A stretch of 64,000 nt of DNA from Streptomyces fuscichromogenes (GCF_014645815.1 NZ_BMML01000032.1:1-64000); one strand, 5' to 3'; shown: positions 8,787-17,489, numbered from the stretch's first letter. Made by a program: numbers and translations. The notes: generated from the sequence alone by a model not told the origin.

Positions 8787-9745
8787 CCCGCGTTCTCCTG
8801 CGTGGTCGTGTCCGGGTGGCCGGAGTGGTTCAGGGCCTTGAGGAAGGTGGAGAGCTGGATTGCGAACTGGTGTGGGCGCTCGAAGGACGGCCAGTGGCCG
8901 CACTCACCGAAGACCACCAGGTCCGCGTGGCGGATGTACGCAGCGAGCATCAGCGCCTGCTCGAGTGGCACCATCCGGTCGATGCGGCCATGGAAGATGA
9001 CGGTCGGGCAGGTGATGCGGTGCAGATCCCCGAGGTTGCTGTGCGCCACTGTCGCCGAAGCGGCTTCCGCCTCGATGTGAGCCGCCGAGCGCTCTCTGAA
9101 GGAGATCATCTGCGACACCAGCTCCTCCGTCAGCAGCTCGTGCTGGTGAACGAGAGAACCGAGGAAGCGGCGCAGATGGAACTCGCTCGCCGGGTCTTCC
9201 ACTGACGCCAGGTAGTAGCTGATCGCCTCAGGTGGGAAGGGGGCCAGCAGGTAGGGATCTCCCCCGGTCGAGGCGTGACAGGAACCGACGAAGAGCGCAC
9301 TTACGCGATCGGGGTGGGTCAGCGCGAGGTCGAGAGCGGTGGTGCCGCCCATCGACCCACCGACGACCACGACACGGTCGAGCTCCAGCTCGTCGAGGAG
9401 CCTGATGACAGCGCGGACAGCGACGTCGTGGACCGGCTCGTGATACTCGACCGGTCCGCTCAGCCCATAGTTCGGAAGGTCGAGCAGAATGCAGCGATAG
9501 CGGTCGGACAGCTCCTGCGCGACCTCCGCGAACGCCATCCAGGCGGTGACGCCCGGGTGCGGCCCCCACGGCTGGATAAACAACAGCGGGGTGCCCTCCC
9601 CCAACTCGGTCCAGTGCACGACACCTTCCGAAGTGCTGATCGTCCGGCGAAGGTCGGCGGGGGCGATGAGGAGAGTTTCGGGTGCTGTGACGCTCGTGCC
9701 GTCGTCCCTTGCTTCGCTGACTTCTGGATCGGCCGTAAGAGCCAT
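8783..9745 (-). CDS. Alpha/beta hydrolase, meta-cleavage-product type (operon leader gene)
   Basis: A 320-residue alpha/beta-hydrolase. The triad is S131 in GGSMGGTTAL, D256 in HGRIDRMVP and H284 in ECGHWPS. The fold and motifs fit C-C bond hydrolases that split ring-fission products (BphD/HsaD type). The first 25 or so residues are a disordered leader. AAGGAC precedes the ATG at 9745. It is the first gene of the long leftward operon and one of three such hydrolases in the island. The three have clearly different sequences, so they may act on different intermediates or esters. Confidence 0.87.
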   Translation of the reverse strand: MALTADPEVSEARDDGTSVTAPETLLIAPADLRRTISTSEGVVHWTELGEGTPLLFIQPWGPHPGVTAWMAFAEVAQELSDRYRCILLDLPNYGLSGPVEYHEPVHDVAVRAVIRLLDELELDRVVVVGGSMGGTTALDLALTHPDRVSALFVGSCHASTGGDPYLLAPFPPEAISYYLASVEDPASEFHLRRFLGSLVHQHELLTEELVSQMISFRERSAAHIEAEAASATVAHSNLGDLHRITCPTVIFHGRIDRMVPLEQALMLAAYIRHADLVVFGECGHWPSFERPHQFAIQLSTFLKALNHSGHPDTTTQENAG

Positions 9746-9772
9746 GCTTGTCCTTCCAATGGCAGCCCAAAG

Positions 9773-9791
9773 ACGCCTCGAATCGAGGCGT
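9773..9791. promoter_or_regulatory. 19-bp perfect palindrome in operon leader
   Basis: ACGCCTCGA and its complement TCGAGGCGT flank a single A. It sits 28-46 bp before the ATG of the first operon gene. It could be an operator or an RNA hairpin close to the ribosome binding site; no copy was seen elsewhere in the window. Confidence 0.45.
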
Positions 9792-9968
9792 TCGGGCGTG
9801 CCAGATCAGCCCGACGCCAGACGCCGTGTCTGTCGGGATCGCCGCGGCCCTACGCTCGTCGCGCGGGCAGGCGGATATGAGACGGGGTGCTACGCGGTCC
9901 GACGTCCTTTAGGCGTCGGTAACGTTCTCTTGCTGCTCACCGACTTCTGGGGCGGCGAACAGCCGCTA

Positions 9969-9987
9969 ATTGAAGTGAGACTTTAAT
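9969..9987. promoter_or_regulatory. Catabolic operator, copy A
   Basis: ATTGAAGT-GAG-ACTTTAAT. The half-sites match in 7 of 8 positions. It is 224 bp upstream of the operon that starts at 9745. Identical spacing and near-identical half-sites occur at 11019-11035 and 15731-15749, in front of the other two catabolic units. Confidence 0.7.
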
Positions 9988-10076
9988 GGAGCGTGGCGTG
10001 CGACGCCAGACACGGAGGCAGATGATTTCCACACTTTTGCCGAGGTGATGTGTGGCCTTCGGCCGGCGGGTGCCCG

Positions 10077-10964
10077 CTACGCAGCGACGCTCGCGATGCC
10101 GGGCTCGGCGGCGTCGAGGAAGGACCGTACGACCGAGGCGTAGGCGGCCGGATGCTCCTCGGCGAGATGGTGGCTGGCGCCCCCCATGATGTGGACGTGC
10201 CCATCGGCGAGATGATCTGCAAGGAACTGTGCGTAGCTCGGTGCTCCGAAGGGGTCGTGCCGACCGAACAGCAGCAGCGTGGGCGCCTGGATGCGGCGAA
10301 GGTCGGCGAAGAGGTCCTCGTGATTCCATGTCCGCAACATCATTGCCCCGAACTCTCGCAGCTCCGCCGAGCCCGCACTTTGCTGGAAACGGAGGTCCAG
10401 CAGCCAGTCGGGGATCTTGCTGCCGTCGCGCCACTCCATAAGTTCGAGCAGATGGCGGAGCTTGTCCTTGGTCGGGCCCTCGCCGGCGAAATAGTTGTTG
10501 AATGCCAACTCGCCGCTGCGGGCCTCTTCGGCGTCCGGAGGCGTCCAGCCCTGCATCGTCGGAGTGCTGCCGCTGAGAACGATACGCCCGACGCGATCCG
10601 GGTAGGACAGCGAGAGCGCGAGTGCGACCGATCCTCCGAGCGAGCCACCGACGAAATCGGCACGCTCGATGCCCTTGGAATCCATCAGTGCGATGAGGTG
10701 GTCGGCGTGCCACCGAAACAGCGGCTGATCTGTGACCACCTTTGACGAGCGACCGTATTGGAGGAGATCGACCAGGAGCATGCGCCGCGAGTCTGCCAGG
10801 TGTGGCACGGTGAGGGCGAAGTCTGTCCAGCTGCTGCATCCCGGGCCCCCTCCGTGCAGGAAGAACGTGGGCATGCCCTGGCCGCGTTCGATCAGAGCCA
10901 TTTCGTTGCCCAACGCCTGGAAGTACTCACATGCCGGAAGCTCCGTGTCGTGGTTGCCGTTCAT
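10077..10964 (-). CDS. Alpha/beta hydrolase, meta-cleavage-product type (single-gene unit)
   Basis: A 295-residue alpha/beta-hydrolase with an oxyanion-hole motif HGGGPGCSSW near 37-46. The triad is S108 in GGSLGGS, D236 in GRHDPFG and H264 or H265 in ASHHLAEEHP. The ATG at 10964 is chosen because AGGAGAGG lies 8 bp upstream; an open frame to 11009 runs through a hairpin and is unlikely to be coding. It is closest in style to BphD/HsaD hydrolases of aromatic or steroid pathways. It is transcribed away from the XRE-cupin regulator with operator B between them. Confidence 0.87.
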   Translation of the reverse strand: MNGNHDTELPACEYFQALGNEMALIERGQGMPTFFLHGGGPGCSSWTDFALTVPHLADSRRMLLVDLLQYGRSSKVVTDQPLFRWHADHLIALMDSKGIERADFVGGSLGGSVALALSLSYPDRVGRIVLSGSTPTMQGWTPPDAEEARSGELAFNNYFAGEGPTKDKLRHLLELMEWRDGSKIPDWLLDLRFQQSAGSAELREFGAMMLRTWNHEDLFADLRRIQAPTLLLFGRHDPFGAPSYAQFLADHLADGHVHIMGGASHHLAEEHPAAYASVVRSFLDAAEPGIASVAA

Positions 10965-10984
10965 GACACACCTCTCCTTTGCCT

Positions 10985-11005
10985 GGCATGGAGTGAATCC
11001 ATGCC
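10985..11005. promoter_or_regulatory. Stem-loop in the 5' leader of the 10077-10964 hydrolase
   Basis: GGCATGGA and TCCATGCC form a perfect 8-bp stem with a 5-nt loop. It lies between operator B and the ribosome binding site of the hydrolase. It may stabilise the mRNA or act as a second protein site. Confidence 0.4.
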
Positions 11006-11018
11006 GCACACTGTTGCC

Positions 11019-11035
11019 TTGAAGTCTGACTTCAA
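11019..11035. promoter_or_regulatory. Catabolic operator, copy B (perfect dyad)
   Basis: TTGAAGT-CTG-ACTTCAA, a perfect 7+7 dyad with a 3-bp centre. It lies 55 bp before the hydrolase start at 10964 and 105 bp before the divergent regulator start at 11140. It is the most symmetrical of the three copies and well placed to control both genes. Confidence 0.75.
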
Positions 11036-11139
11036 CAGGGTCGGGTCAGGTTGTGTCGTCATCAAATGACCGTTGCGTCTGTGTTAACCGAGGACACCAG
11101 CGCCGACATCCGGGCCCGGTGAGCGGATAGGCTGATCTG

Positions 11140-11895
11140 ATGGCAAACAAGCTCCCGCAGTCGCCCATGGCCAGTAGCGATCGCGGCACCCCTGGGGGTG
11201 CCCGCCCAGACGTCGGTTCGGTTGGGGGCGCACGGTTGGTTGGGCAGCGCATCAGGGCGCGTCGTCGCGAGCTGGGGCTGCGCCTGGTCGACGTGGCCGA
11301 GGCGGTGGGGATCTCGGCGTCGGCAGTGAGCCAGATGGAGCGCGGCGTAGTTCAGCCGAGTATGCGATCGCTCGTCAGGATCGCTGAAGCGCTTGACACC
11401 TTGCCGCACTACCTCATGGACAACACGTGGGCATCGCAGCCGCATCCGGAGGCCAAGGAGGCCGGCGCGGCCCCGTCCTCGAAGTGCCCGAATGCGATCG
11501 TCACACGTGCCTCCGAGCATGAGCTCCGTGAGGGAGGTCCGCAGGAGGGTGCCTGGCGCATCATGACCGAGGCGAACCCGACATTCGCCGCATATGAGTT
11601 CCATAACGGCCCCGACGTTCCCGGCGAGTTCTACGCCCTTCCTGTTGACCACCTCAACATCGTCGTCGAAGGCTCATATGTGCTGGAGATCCAGGGAGAG
11701 GGCGAGGAAACGCTGAACGTGGGAGACACCTCGTACGTGCGGTCTGGCGTCTACTTCCGGTGGATACGGGCGGAGGAGACTAGTCGCTTCATCAGCGTGC
11801 TCTGCGGGCCGGCACCCGAGTACGCGGCCGGTTCTTCGGCATCGGAGCCGTGGCGAACAGCACCGATCCGGGTGTATCGGCAGACCGCACCCTAA
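11140..11895 (+). CDS. XRE-family regulator with C-terminal cupin domain
   Basis: A 251-residue two-domain regulator. An N-terminal helix-turn-helix runs from about residue 30 to 85 (GQRIRARRRELGLRLVDVAE, then ISASAVSQMERGVVQPSMRSL). A cupin barrel runs from about 145 to 230 (HLNIVVEGSYVLEIQGEG and VGDTSYVRSGVYFRW). Such proteins sense small organic ligands in the cupin and bind DNA as dimers. It is divergent from a catabolic hydrolase with the perfect dyad between them, so it is the best candidate to bind the shared operator. Binding mode and inducer are inference. Confidence 0.88.
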   Translation: MANKLPQSPMASSDRGTPGGARPDVGSVGGARLVGQRIRARRRELGLRLVDVAEAVGISASAVSQMERGVVQPSMRSLVRIAEALDTLPHYLMDNTWASQPHPEAKEAGAAPSSKCPNAIVTRASEHELREGGPQEGAWRIMTEANPTFAAYEFHNGPDVPGEFYALPVDHLNIVVEGSYVLEIQGEGEETLNVGDTSYVRSGVYFRWIRAEETSRFISVLCGPAPEYAAGSSASEPWRTAPIRVYRQTAP

Positions 11896-11988
11896 CCGTC
11901 AAGAACCAGCGACATCATCTGCGCCAGGCGCACCGCTGATGGTGTCGCACCGGGAACTGGACGATGCCGTGCTTGCGTGGGTTACAGG

Positions 11989-13428
11989 CTACTCCGCCGA
12001 CGCTGCGGCCTGAGCTGGGGAGATGTCTGAGTCGCTCGGGCGGCGGGTGGGGCGCTCCGGCAGGCGCCGCACCATCCACAAGAGGGCGAGTGTGACAAGC
12101 CCTGCGGCCACGAAGGCGTGCGCGAGGGAAGATCCCTCGTCGGAGGACTGGGCGGTGAGAACGGTCGTTACCGAGACACCGAAAGTGGCACCGAGGGTCA
12201 TGAACATTCCTCTCAGTCCCGTGAGCGCTGAGATGTTCGACCCCGCCTCGCTCAGGCCGGTGCTGCTGAAGGACGGTACGGCGATGCCGATGCCGAGTCC
12301 CGCGAGTCCCGACGCGATGGACAGAGCCAGGGTCGCATCGACATTCTTGGGGATGAGTCCGCTGATGATGAGGCTCGCCGCCAAGAGCGTGAAACCCAGT
12401 GCCATCGGCCTTCTGAAGCCGGTGCGATCAAGGATGGCGGAGGTAACCGATGAGGTGACCAGCATGACGACCGCACGAGAAGTGAGTAGTGTGCCGGACT
12501 CCAGGGCGCTCATGTCAAAGCGCGATTCGGCGAGCAGGGGAAGCAGAGTGGCAAAGCCGACGCTGCCCATACCATAGACCAGCGCGGTCATGTTGATCGT
12601 GCGGTACGGGCGCTGCCCGAGGAGTGCCATCGGAATGATGGAGTGGCGGATTCGCCCAGCTCGCCGAAGGAATACCGTCAAGCCTCCGACGGCGAGGACG
12701 CACAGAGTGCAAAGGACAACGGGCGAGGGCGCAGTGGCGCCGAGCTCATTGATGGCGAGGAGTGCCGCCACCATGGTCATGCCGAACAATCCGGCGCCCA
12801 AGACATCGACCGGGGAGGTCTCCACCGTCCCGGAACGAGGCAGCCGGAAGCCGAAGACCAAGAAGATTAGTCCGAGCGGCACGTTGATGAGGAATACCCC
12901 CCGCCAGAAGCCGAGTTCAAGGAAGGCGCCCCCCAGGAGCGGGCCGACCATGACGCCGACGGTCCAGACGGTTGTCGTCAGCCCGATCGCGCGGTCACTC
13001 TCGTCCTCGAATGTTGTCGCAAGCACACGAACGACGCAGGGCATGAACGCGCCGCCGGCGACTGCTTGAATCGCGCGGAAGAGGATCAGTGTGACGAGGC
13101 TTGGCGCAAGCCCGCAACCGAGCGAGGCAAGCGTGAAGATGCCGGCAGCCCACAGGAACACCGGCTTGGCGCCAAAGCGATCGGTGATCCGCCCTGCGAC
13201 CGGCAGGGAAACGGTCTGGCCCAGGAAGTAGATCGTCACGACCCAACTGCCCCAGTTCAGCCCTGCGCCGAGCTCTTGGCTCACGGTCGGCAGGGCGGTG
13301 GCGATGATGCTCGATTCGATCGCGGCCATGAAGAGCGCAAATGACGCGGTGAGGAAGACTGCCCAACGACGCATAGGGCGACCTGCGCCTCGGTCTCTGA
13401 GCCGGCGCGTGGCAGACCGCCACATCAT
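11989..13428 (-). CDS. MFS drug/aromatic exporter, 14-TM type
   Basis: A 479-residue membrane protein of the EmrB/QacA (DHA2) group, with about 14 hydrophobic segments. It has the N-terminal MAAIESSIIATALPTVSQEL block and a VAGRITDRFGAKPVF loop. ATG at 13428 is chosen because GAGAGG lies 8 bp upstream; the open frame continues to 13566 without membrane sequence. It follows the extradiol dioxygenase and a hydrolase in one direction and probably exports a toxic aromatic or a dead-end product. Confidence 0.85.
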   Translation of the reverse strand: MMWRSATRRLRDRGAGRPMRRWAVFLTASFALFMAAIESSIIATALPTVSQELGAGLNWGSWVVTIYFLGQTVSLPVAGRITDRFGAKPVFLWAAGIFTLASLGCGLAPSLVTLILFRAIQAVAGGAFMPCVVRVLATTFEDESDRAIGLTTTVWTVGVMVGPLLGGAFLELGFWRGVFLINVPLGLIFLVFGFRLPRSGTVETSPVDVLGAGLFGMTMVAALLAINELGATAPSPVVLCTLCVLAVGGLTVFLRRAGRIRHSIIPMALLGQRPYRTINMTALVYGMGSVGFATLLPLLAESRFDMSALESGTLLTSRAVVMLVTSSVTSAILDRTGFRRPMALGFTLLAASLIISGLIPKNVDATLALSIASGLAGLGIGIAVPSFSSTGLSEAGSNISALTGLRGMFMTLGATFGVSVTTVLTAQSSDEGSSLAHAFVAAGLVTLALLWMVRRLPERPTRRPSDSDISPAQAAASAE

Positions 13429-13606
13429 GGTGCATACCTCTCGGGTGCGGATCGTGTGTGTCGCTTGACTCAAGGGCGGGTGAAGCCCCCCGGGATGGCC
13501 GACCAGCACGCGGCGACGAGCGGCGCCTCCAGACAGGACTGATCGCATTGGAGTGCTGGCCGGCATAGGGGGTCAGGTCACCACCGGACCTTGTGGCGAT
13601 GGCACC

Positions 13607-14503
13607 TCATCCCTGGGCGGACGTGCGCTCGTGCTGGCCCAGCAGCCACGAGATGACGACCCGGTTGAAGTCTTCAGCGGCTTCGTACTGCACCCAGTGG
13701 CCGCAATTGCGGAAGACGTGCAGTTCAGCCTGAGGAAAGCGGCGCAGCATCGATACCTGAATGTCGAACGGAACGAAGCGGTCGTACGCTCCATAGACGA
13801 TCAGAACAGGGCTGGCGACGTTCGGCAGGTTGGGAGTCTGATCGACGAACTGCGTGCGAGTGGCATTGTCGAGGAAGGCGTCGCGGAATCCTGCCGAGAC
13901 CGCGTCCTCGACCGCCTTCCAACGCATTTCGAGAAGCTCTTCGGTCACCTTGCTCTGATCGAAGAAGAAGAGACGGACTGCCTTGTCCATCAGCTCGCGA
14001 GATGGATTTTGAGTCACCTCCCACAGCGTCGCGGCACCGTGCGACGGGCCGGACTCGAAGATCGACTGCCCAGCCACCGCGCCCATGAGGACGTTGTAGT
14101 CGAGCTTGTCAGGGTGGTAGACCGCGAACGAGATGGCCTCGACGCCGCCCTTCGAGTTTCCCATCAAAGACGCCCGCGGGATCTCGAGGAGCCTCATGAA
14201 CTCCGCCAACAGGTCTGCAGAGGCGCGCGACGCATCCTCACCCTGCTCGAAGAGGTGCGAGCTCGACTTGCCGTAGTTGGGCATGTCGATGAGGATCGTT
14301 CGGAAGTGCTTCGAGAACGGTTCGATGTTCAGGTAGTAGTTGAACCAACCCGAAGAGCCGATGCCACCCCCGTGGATGAAGATCACCACCTCCTTGAGCT
14401 CCGGCGAAGCCTCGTGGTAGTGGATGTCGATCCCGTTGACCTTGATGTACTTCTCGGTGTTGCTGTAGGTGAGCGCGCCGCTCTGGGTCGTTCCCAATGA
14501 CAT
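13607..14503 (-). CDS. Meta-cleavage product hydrolase
   Basis: A 298-residue alpha/beta-hydrolase with HGGGIGSSGW at 44-53 (oxyanion hole). S117 lies in GNSKGGVEA, D241 in YGAYDRFVPF and H269 in NCGHWVQ. It resembles BphD-type enzymes that hydrolyse the dienoate made by an extradiol dioxygenase, which is encoded just upstream (14613-15515). A Lys takes the place of the usual Met after the nucleophile (GNSKGG). GAAGGA precedes the ATG at 14503; the longer frame to 14734 overlaps the dioxygenase gene and is rejected. Confidence 0.9.
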   Translation of the reverse strand: MSLGTTQSGALTYSNTEKYIKVNGIDIHYHEASPELKEVVIFIHGGGIGSSGWFNYYLNIEPFSKHFRTILIDMPNYGKSSSHLFEQGEDASRASADLLAEFMRLLEIPRASLMGNSKGGVEAISFAVYHPDKLDYNVLMGAVAGQSIFESGPSHGAATLWEVTQNPSRELMDKAVRLFFFDQSKVTEELLEMRWKAVEDAVSAGFRDAFLDNATRTQFVDQTPNLPNVASPVLIVYGAYDRFVPFDIQVSMLRRFPQAELHVFRNCGHWVQYEAAEDFNRVVISWLLGQHERTSAQG

Positions 14504-14612
14504 CGGCTGTCCTTCTCTTTCTCGTCTCTCGCTCAGACGGGGCGTCGGCTGGTACGTCTGGCGGGCTTTCAAGCCTGCGCTGCGATGGGGCACAGCCCAT
14601 ACGGGGCCAGAC

Positions 14613-15515
14613 TCAGGCGAACACCTGCTGCTTGCCCGGCGTCCGGTGGCCCCAGTAGCTGTCCTCGTGGTAGTGCGAGACGAGCCATTCGTCGCTGGTG
14701 ATGAGGCGGCCGCCCGTGCCGTACTCGACGGCAAAGCCGGACGGGCTCTCCATGTAGAACGAGACCATGTGGTCGTTGGTGTGCTTGCCGATGGTCAGAA
14801 CGGTCTTCGCGCCGTGGTCGACGCTGCGGTCGTAGCCCTGGCCGACCGTGTCGAGGTCCGCGACCTCGACCATGAAGTGGCCCATCTGCGTCTCGATCCC
14901 CGGCGCCTTGAGGATCCCGAGCGAGTGATGCCGCTGGTTGACGTGCAGGAAGACGCCGCCGTCCTCCCCATCGGGCCCGGACATCGTGTCGCTGACCCTG
15001 CAGCCGAGGCCGTCGATGTAGAAGTGCACCATCTCCTCGTAGCGATCGCTGATGAGGATGTCGAAGTGTCCGAAGCCCATGTCGCCTGCGAGCTCTGCGG
15101 TCGTCACAAAGTCAACGCCGAGCGGGGAGACGAAGCGGCTTCCGGGCATGAAGGCGCCGTAGAAGATCTCCACCTGGTTTCCAACAGGGTCCTCTGTGAG
15201 CAGCAGGCCCTGGACTTCGCGAGTCTTGGCCAGGTCCGGGTCTTCCTTGGCTTCGAAGCCCAAGGCTGCGAGATTGTCGGCGACGGCGTCCAAGACGGCA
15301 GCGTTCGGGACTTCCCATCCCATGTAGGACAGACCGCCCTGGCCCGGGTGCACGGAGAATCGCCAATCACGATCGTCGATTCGAACGCGCAGCATTTCGT
15401 CCGTCGAGCTGGGCGAGATCTGTGCGCCCAGAACTTCGGAGGCGTACCGCCGCCACGCGTCGAGGTCGGGCGCCGTGAAACCGAGGTAACCCGCGGCCGT
15501 GACTCTAGCCTTCAT
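14613..15515 (-). CDS. Extradiol (type I) ring-cleavage dioxygenase
   Basis: A 300-residue two-domain vicinal-oxygen-chelate protein of the BphC/2,3-dihydroxybiphenyl dioxygenase type, which opens catechols next to the diol. The C-terminal domain keeps the iron ligands H150 (MGFGHFD), H213 (MGHFMVEV) and E264 (FAVEYG), plus likely catalytic residues H196/H197, H249 and Y254. The N-terminal domain is the structural repeat. GGAAGGAA precedes the ATG at 15515. Operator C lies 216 bp upstream. It heads a unit with a hydrolase and an exporter. Confidence 0.92.
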   Translation of the reverse strand: MKARVTAAGYLGFTAPDLDAWRRYASEVLGAQISPSSTDEMLRVRIDDRDWRFSVHPGQGGLSYMGWEVPNAAVLDAVADNLAALGFEAKEDPDLAKTREVQGLLLTEDPVGNQVEIFYGAFMPGSRFVSPLGVDFVTTAELAGDMGFGHFDILISDRYEEMVHFYIDGLGCRVSDTMSGPDGEDGGVFLHVNQRHHSLGILKAPGIETQMGHFMVEVADLDTVGQGYDRSVDHGAKTVLTIGKHTNDHMVSFYMESPSGFAVEYGTGGRLITSDEWLVSHYHEDSYWGHRTPGKQQVFA

Positions 15516-16006
15516 GTCTGTTCCTTCCGCTTTCAACTGATCGTCATTGATCAAGACGGAACCGACTCCACCCGTTGCATCCCGTGGCAACGCGGTGCAC
15601 CGGCCATGCCGACACATCGGGCGAAGACGGGCTTTCCGTCGACGTGCGACATCCGGTCGGACTCCTGTCGGCGAGAGCGATCCTGGTCCTGAGGCGTCCC
15701 GCAGGTGTGCAGGGAACTGCCTGCGCCGCAATTGAAGTTCTACTTCATTTTTCGGACCTGTGGAATCTGATGTGACTCACGTCTCACTCTGTGGACAATC
15801 GGGATCCCGAAGGGAGAAGCGGGGCGGCGCCGTCCGTGCGATGACGGCGAGTGCGCACGTCAAGGCTGCCAGTGCTACTTTTCGGCGAGGTCGGCCGTGC
15901 ATGAGCGGACCGTGGGCCCAGGCACCGGGAGGACATCGGGCCCGGAGCGTACTGTGCGCCGGGCCGGATGACATGCGACGCGGGTCGACGGTTGGTCAGG
16001 GGTGGG
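15516..16006. other. Intergenic region upstream of the extradiol unit
   Basis: No convincing gene is seen. It carries operator C at 15731-15749. Beyond about 15780 the sequence is GC-rich and leads into chemoreceptor debris, so the island border may lie between 15750 and 16000. Confidence 0.5.
15731..15749. promoter_or_regulatory. Catabolic operator, copy C
   Basis: ATTGAAGT-TCT-ACTTCATT. The half-sites match in 7 of 8 positions. It lies 216 bp before the extradiol dioxygenase start, almost the same distance as copy A from its operon. An AT-rich stretch follows on the right. Confidence 0.7.
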
Positions 16007-16400
16007 TCAGTAGCGGAATGTGCTCATCAGCCGGTCCGGGATGGTGCCCAGGGCACCCTGCTGCGTTTGGTCGGTGGCACCGGCGAACTGGGTGACGTCA
16101 GCGCCCATCCCGTTGGCACCCGTCGCGGCCGCGGTCACCGACCGGGCGATCTCGTCGGTGGTTGCGGTCTTCTCCTCCACCGCCGAGGCGATGGTGCCAG
16201 TGATGTCGTTGATCCGACCGATCACCGCCGAAATCTGACCGATCACCTCCACCGCGTTCGTGGTGTCACCCTGGATGGCCTCGATCCGACGACCGGTCTC
16301 TTCGGTCGCCTTCGCGGTCTCACCGGCCAGCTCCTTGACCTCGTTCGCCACGACCGCGAACCCGGCTTGCGCAGCGCCACCGGCTTGGTCGTTCCGGTGG
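16007..16400 (-). pseudogene. Methyl-accepting chemotaxis protein, C-terminal remnant
   Basis: The minus strand reads [19 protein letters not shown], then IGRRIEAIQ-type, EKTATTDEIARSVTAA and an acidic tail. This is the signalling tip and descending helix of a chemoreceptor. Ligand-binding, membrane and HAMP parts are absent, and sequence before GFAVVANE is degraded. Streptomyces are non-motile and normally lack such receptors, so it may come from a motile actinomycete. It is not expected to function. Confidence 0.7.
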
Positions 16401-16441
16401 GATCGTTGCGTTCGGACTTGCAGTGGCTCAGTACGTAGGGG

Positions 16442-16645
16442 CGTAGGCTTCGCTCGCTGCTCGACGGCACCCTGCCGCCCGCCGCCCGCACCGCCGTCGC
16501 GCTGGTCTCCGGGCAGATCACCGGCAAGGAGGGCGAGACCTTCAAGGCCGGCGACACCGAGTACACCATCGGCAAGGACGGCGTGATCGACCTCGGAAGG
16601 CCCGCCGTGTTCGAGGCGAAGAACATCGGTCAGTTCAACTTCTGA
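16442..16645 (+). pseudogene. Sugar ABC transporter substrate-binding protein, C-terminal remnant
   Basis: The frame ending in TGA at 16645 gives [33 protein letters not shown] and [12 protein letters not shown]. This matches the C-terminal end of rhamnose-type periplasmic-binding proteins of actinobacteria. No N-terminal or central part is present (the mature family protein exceeds 300 residues). It sits directly against the chemoreceptor remnant at one side and the LacI remnant at the other. Confidence 0.6.
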
Positions 16646-16686
16646 TCACTACATGAGGGCGGAGGTCTCTGCCGGATGGCCCCGTC

Positions 16687-17489
16687 GTGGGTATCAAGGA
16701 CGGCGCCCACGCCGCAGGAGTTTCCATCGGCTCGGTGTCCAACGTCATCAACCGTCTGCAACAGCGCGCAGAGCGCCGGCGGGGAGGAAGCCGAGCACCT
16801 CGCGCTCTTCGCTGAGCAGCGCGTGCGGCGCGTCCTGCTCACCTCTGCCGACGCAACCGGCCGCAACATCGAGACTTTCCGCCGACACGGCATCCCTTTC
16901 GTCGTCGACCGGATGGCCGAGGGGACGACCGGGTGCTCGGTCTCCGTCGACGAGGTGGCGGGCGGCACGCTCGCCGTCCGCCACCTCGTCGATGCCGGGC
17001 ACCGCTCCGTTGCGTACGTCAGCGGACCGCCGCGCCTCAACCAGGCCTACGACCACCGCACCGGTGCCCTGGGCGCGCTCGCCGAGGCGGGCCTGCATCC
17101 CGATGCCTGCGCGAGCTGCCGACCGAGCGCCTGGACGTGGCCGCGGGCCGCGATGCCGGCGCTCGACTGCTCGGCCTCGCCAACCGCCCCACCGCCATCT
17201 TCTGCGCCAACGATCTCTTCGTCCTAGGCGTCCTGCAGGCCATGTACGCGGTGGGAGTGGTCGTACCGACGACCTTGCCGTCCTCGGCAACGGTGACATC
17301 GAATTCGCCGCCGCAGCGGCCGTCCCGCTCACCTTCGCACGGCAGCCCGCGGCGGCCATGGGTGCCCTCGCCGCCGAACGCCTCCTGGAGGAGACCGAGT
17401 CACAGGACGCCCTCTTGGCCCACGAACACCGCCGCGTGGTGCTCCAGCCCGAGCTCGTGGTACGCCGCTCCAGCCCGCCGACGCCTTGA
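16687..17489 (+). pseudogene. LacI-family sugar regulator, deleted and frameshifted
   Basis: The start reads VGIKDGAHAAGVSIGSVSNV, a LacI helix-turn-helix. It then jumps to CNSAQSAGGEEAEHLALFAE, so about 60 residues of hinge and first lobe are missing. The effector domain follows (VLLTSADATGRNIETFRRHG) but shifts frame near 17110 to a segment with RPTAIFCANDLFVLGVLQAM. It shifts again near 17270 to one with AAAMGALAAERLLEE. A Gly replaces the usual Val of KDVA. It is not functional as written. Confidence 0.8.

Larger units (their letters stand above)
9746..10076. other. Intergenic leader/promoter region of the dioxygenase operon
   Basis: No gene is seen in these 331 bases. The stretch holds the dyad at 9969-9987 that recurs before two other operons, and a second palindrome at 9773-9791 just before the hydrolase start. 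If the promoter lies near the dyad, the transcript has a leader of roughly 200 nt. Confidence 0.6.

Noticed and set aside
13660-13680. TTGAAGTCTTCA, similar to the catabolic operator
   Set aside because: It lies inside the hydrolase coding sequence and lacks the 3-bp centre of the three promoter copies.
15679-15702. GACGCCT-AGGAC-like words shared by the leaders of the extradiol and hydrolase operons (also 9901-9924)
   Set aside because: The distance from the operators differs (about 30 versus 45 bp) and the match is short, so it may be chance.
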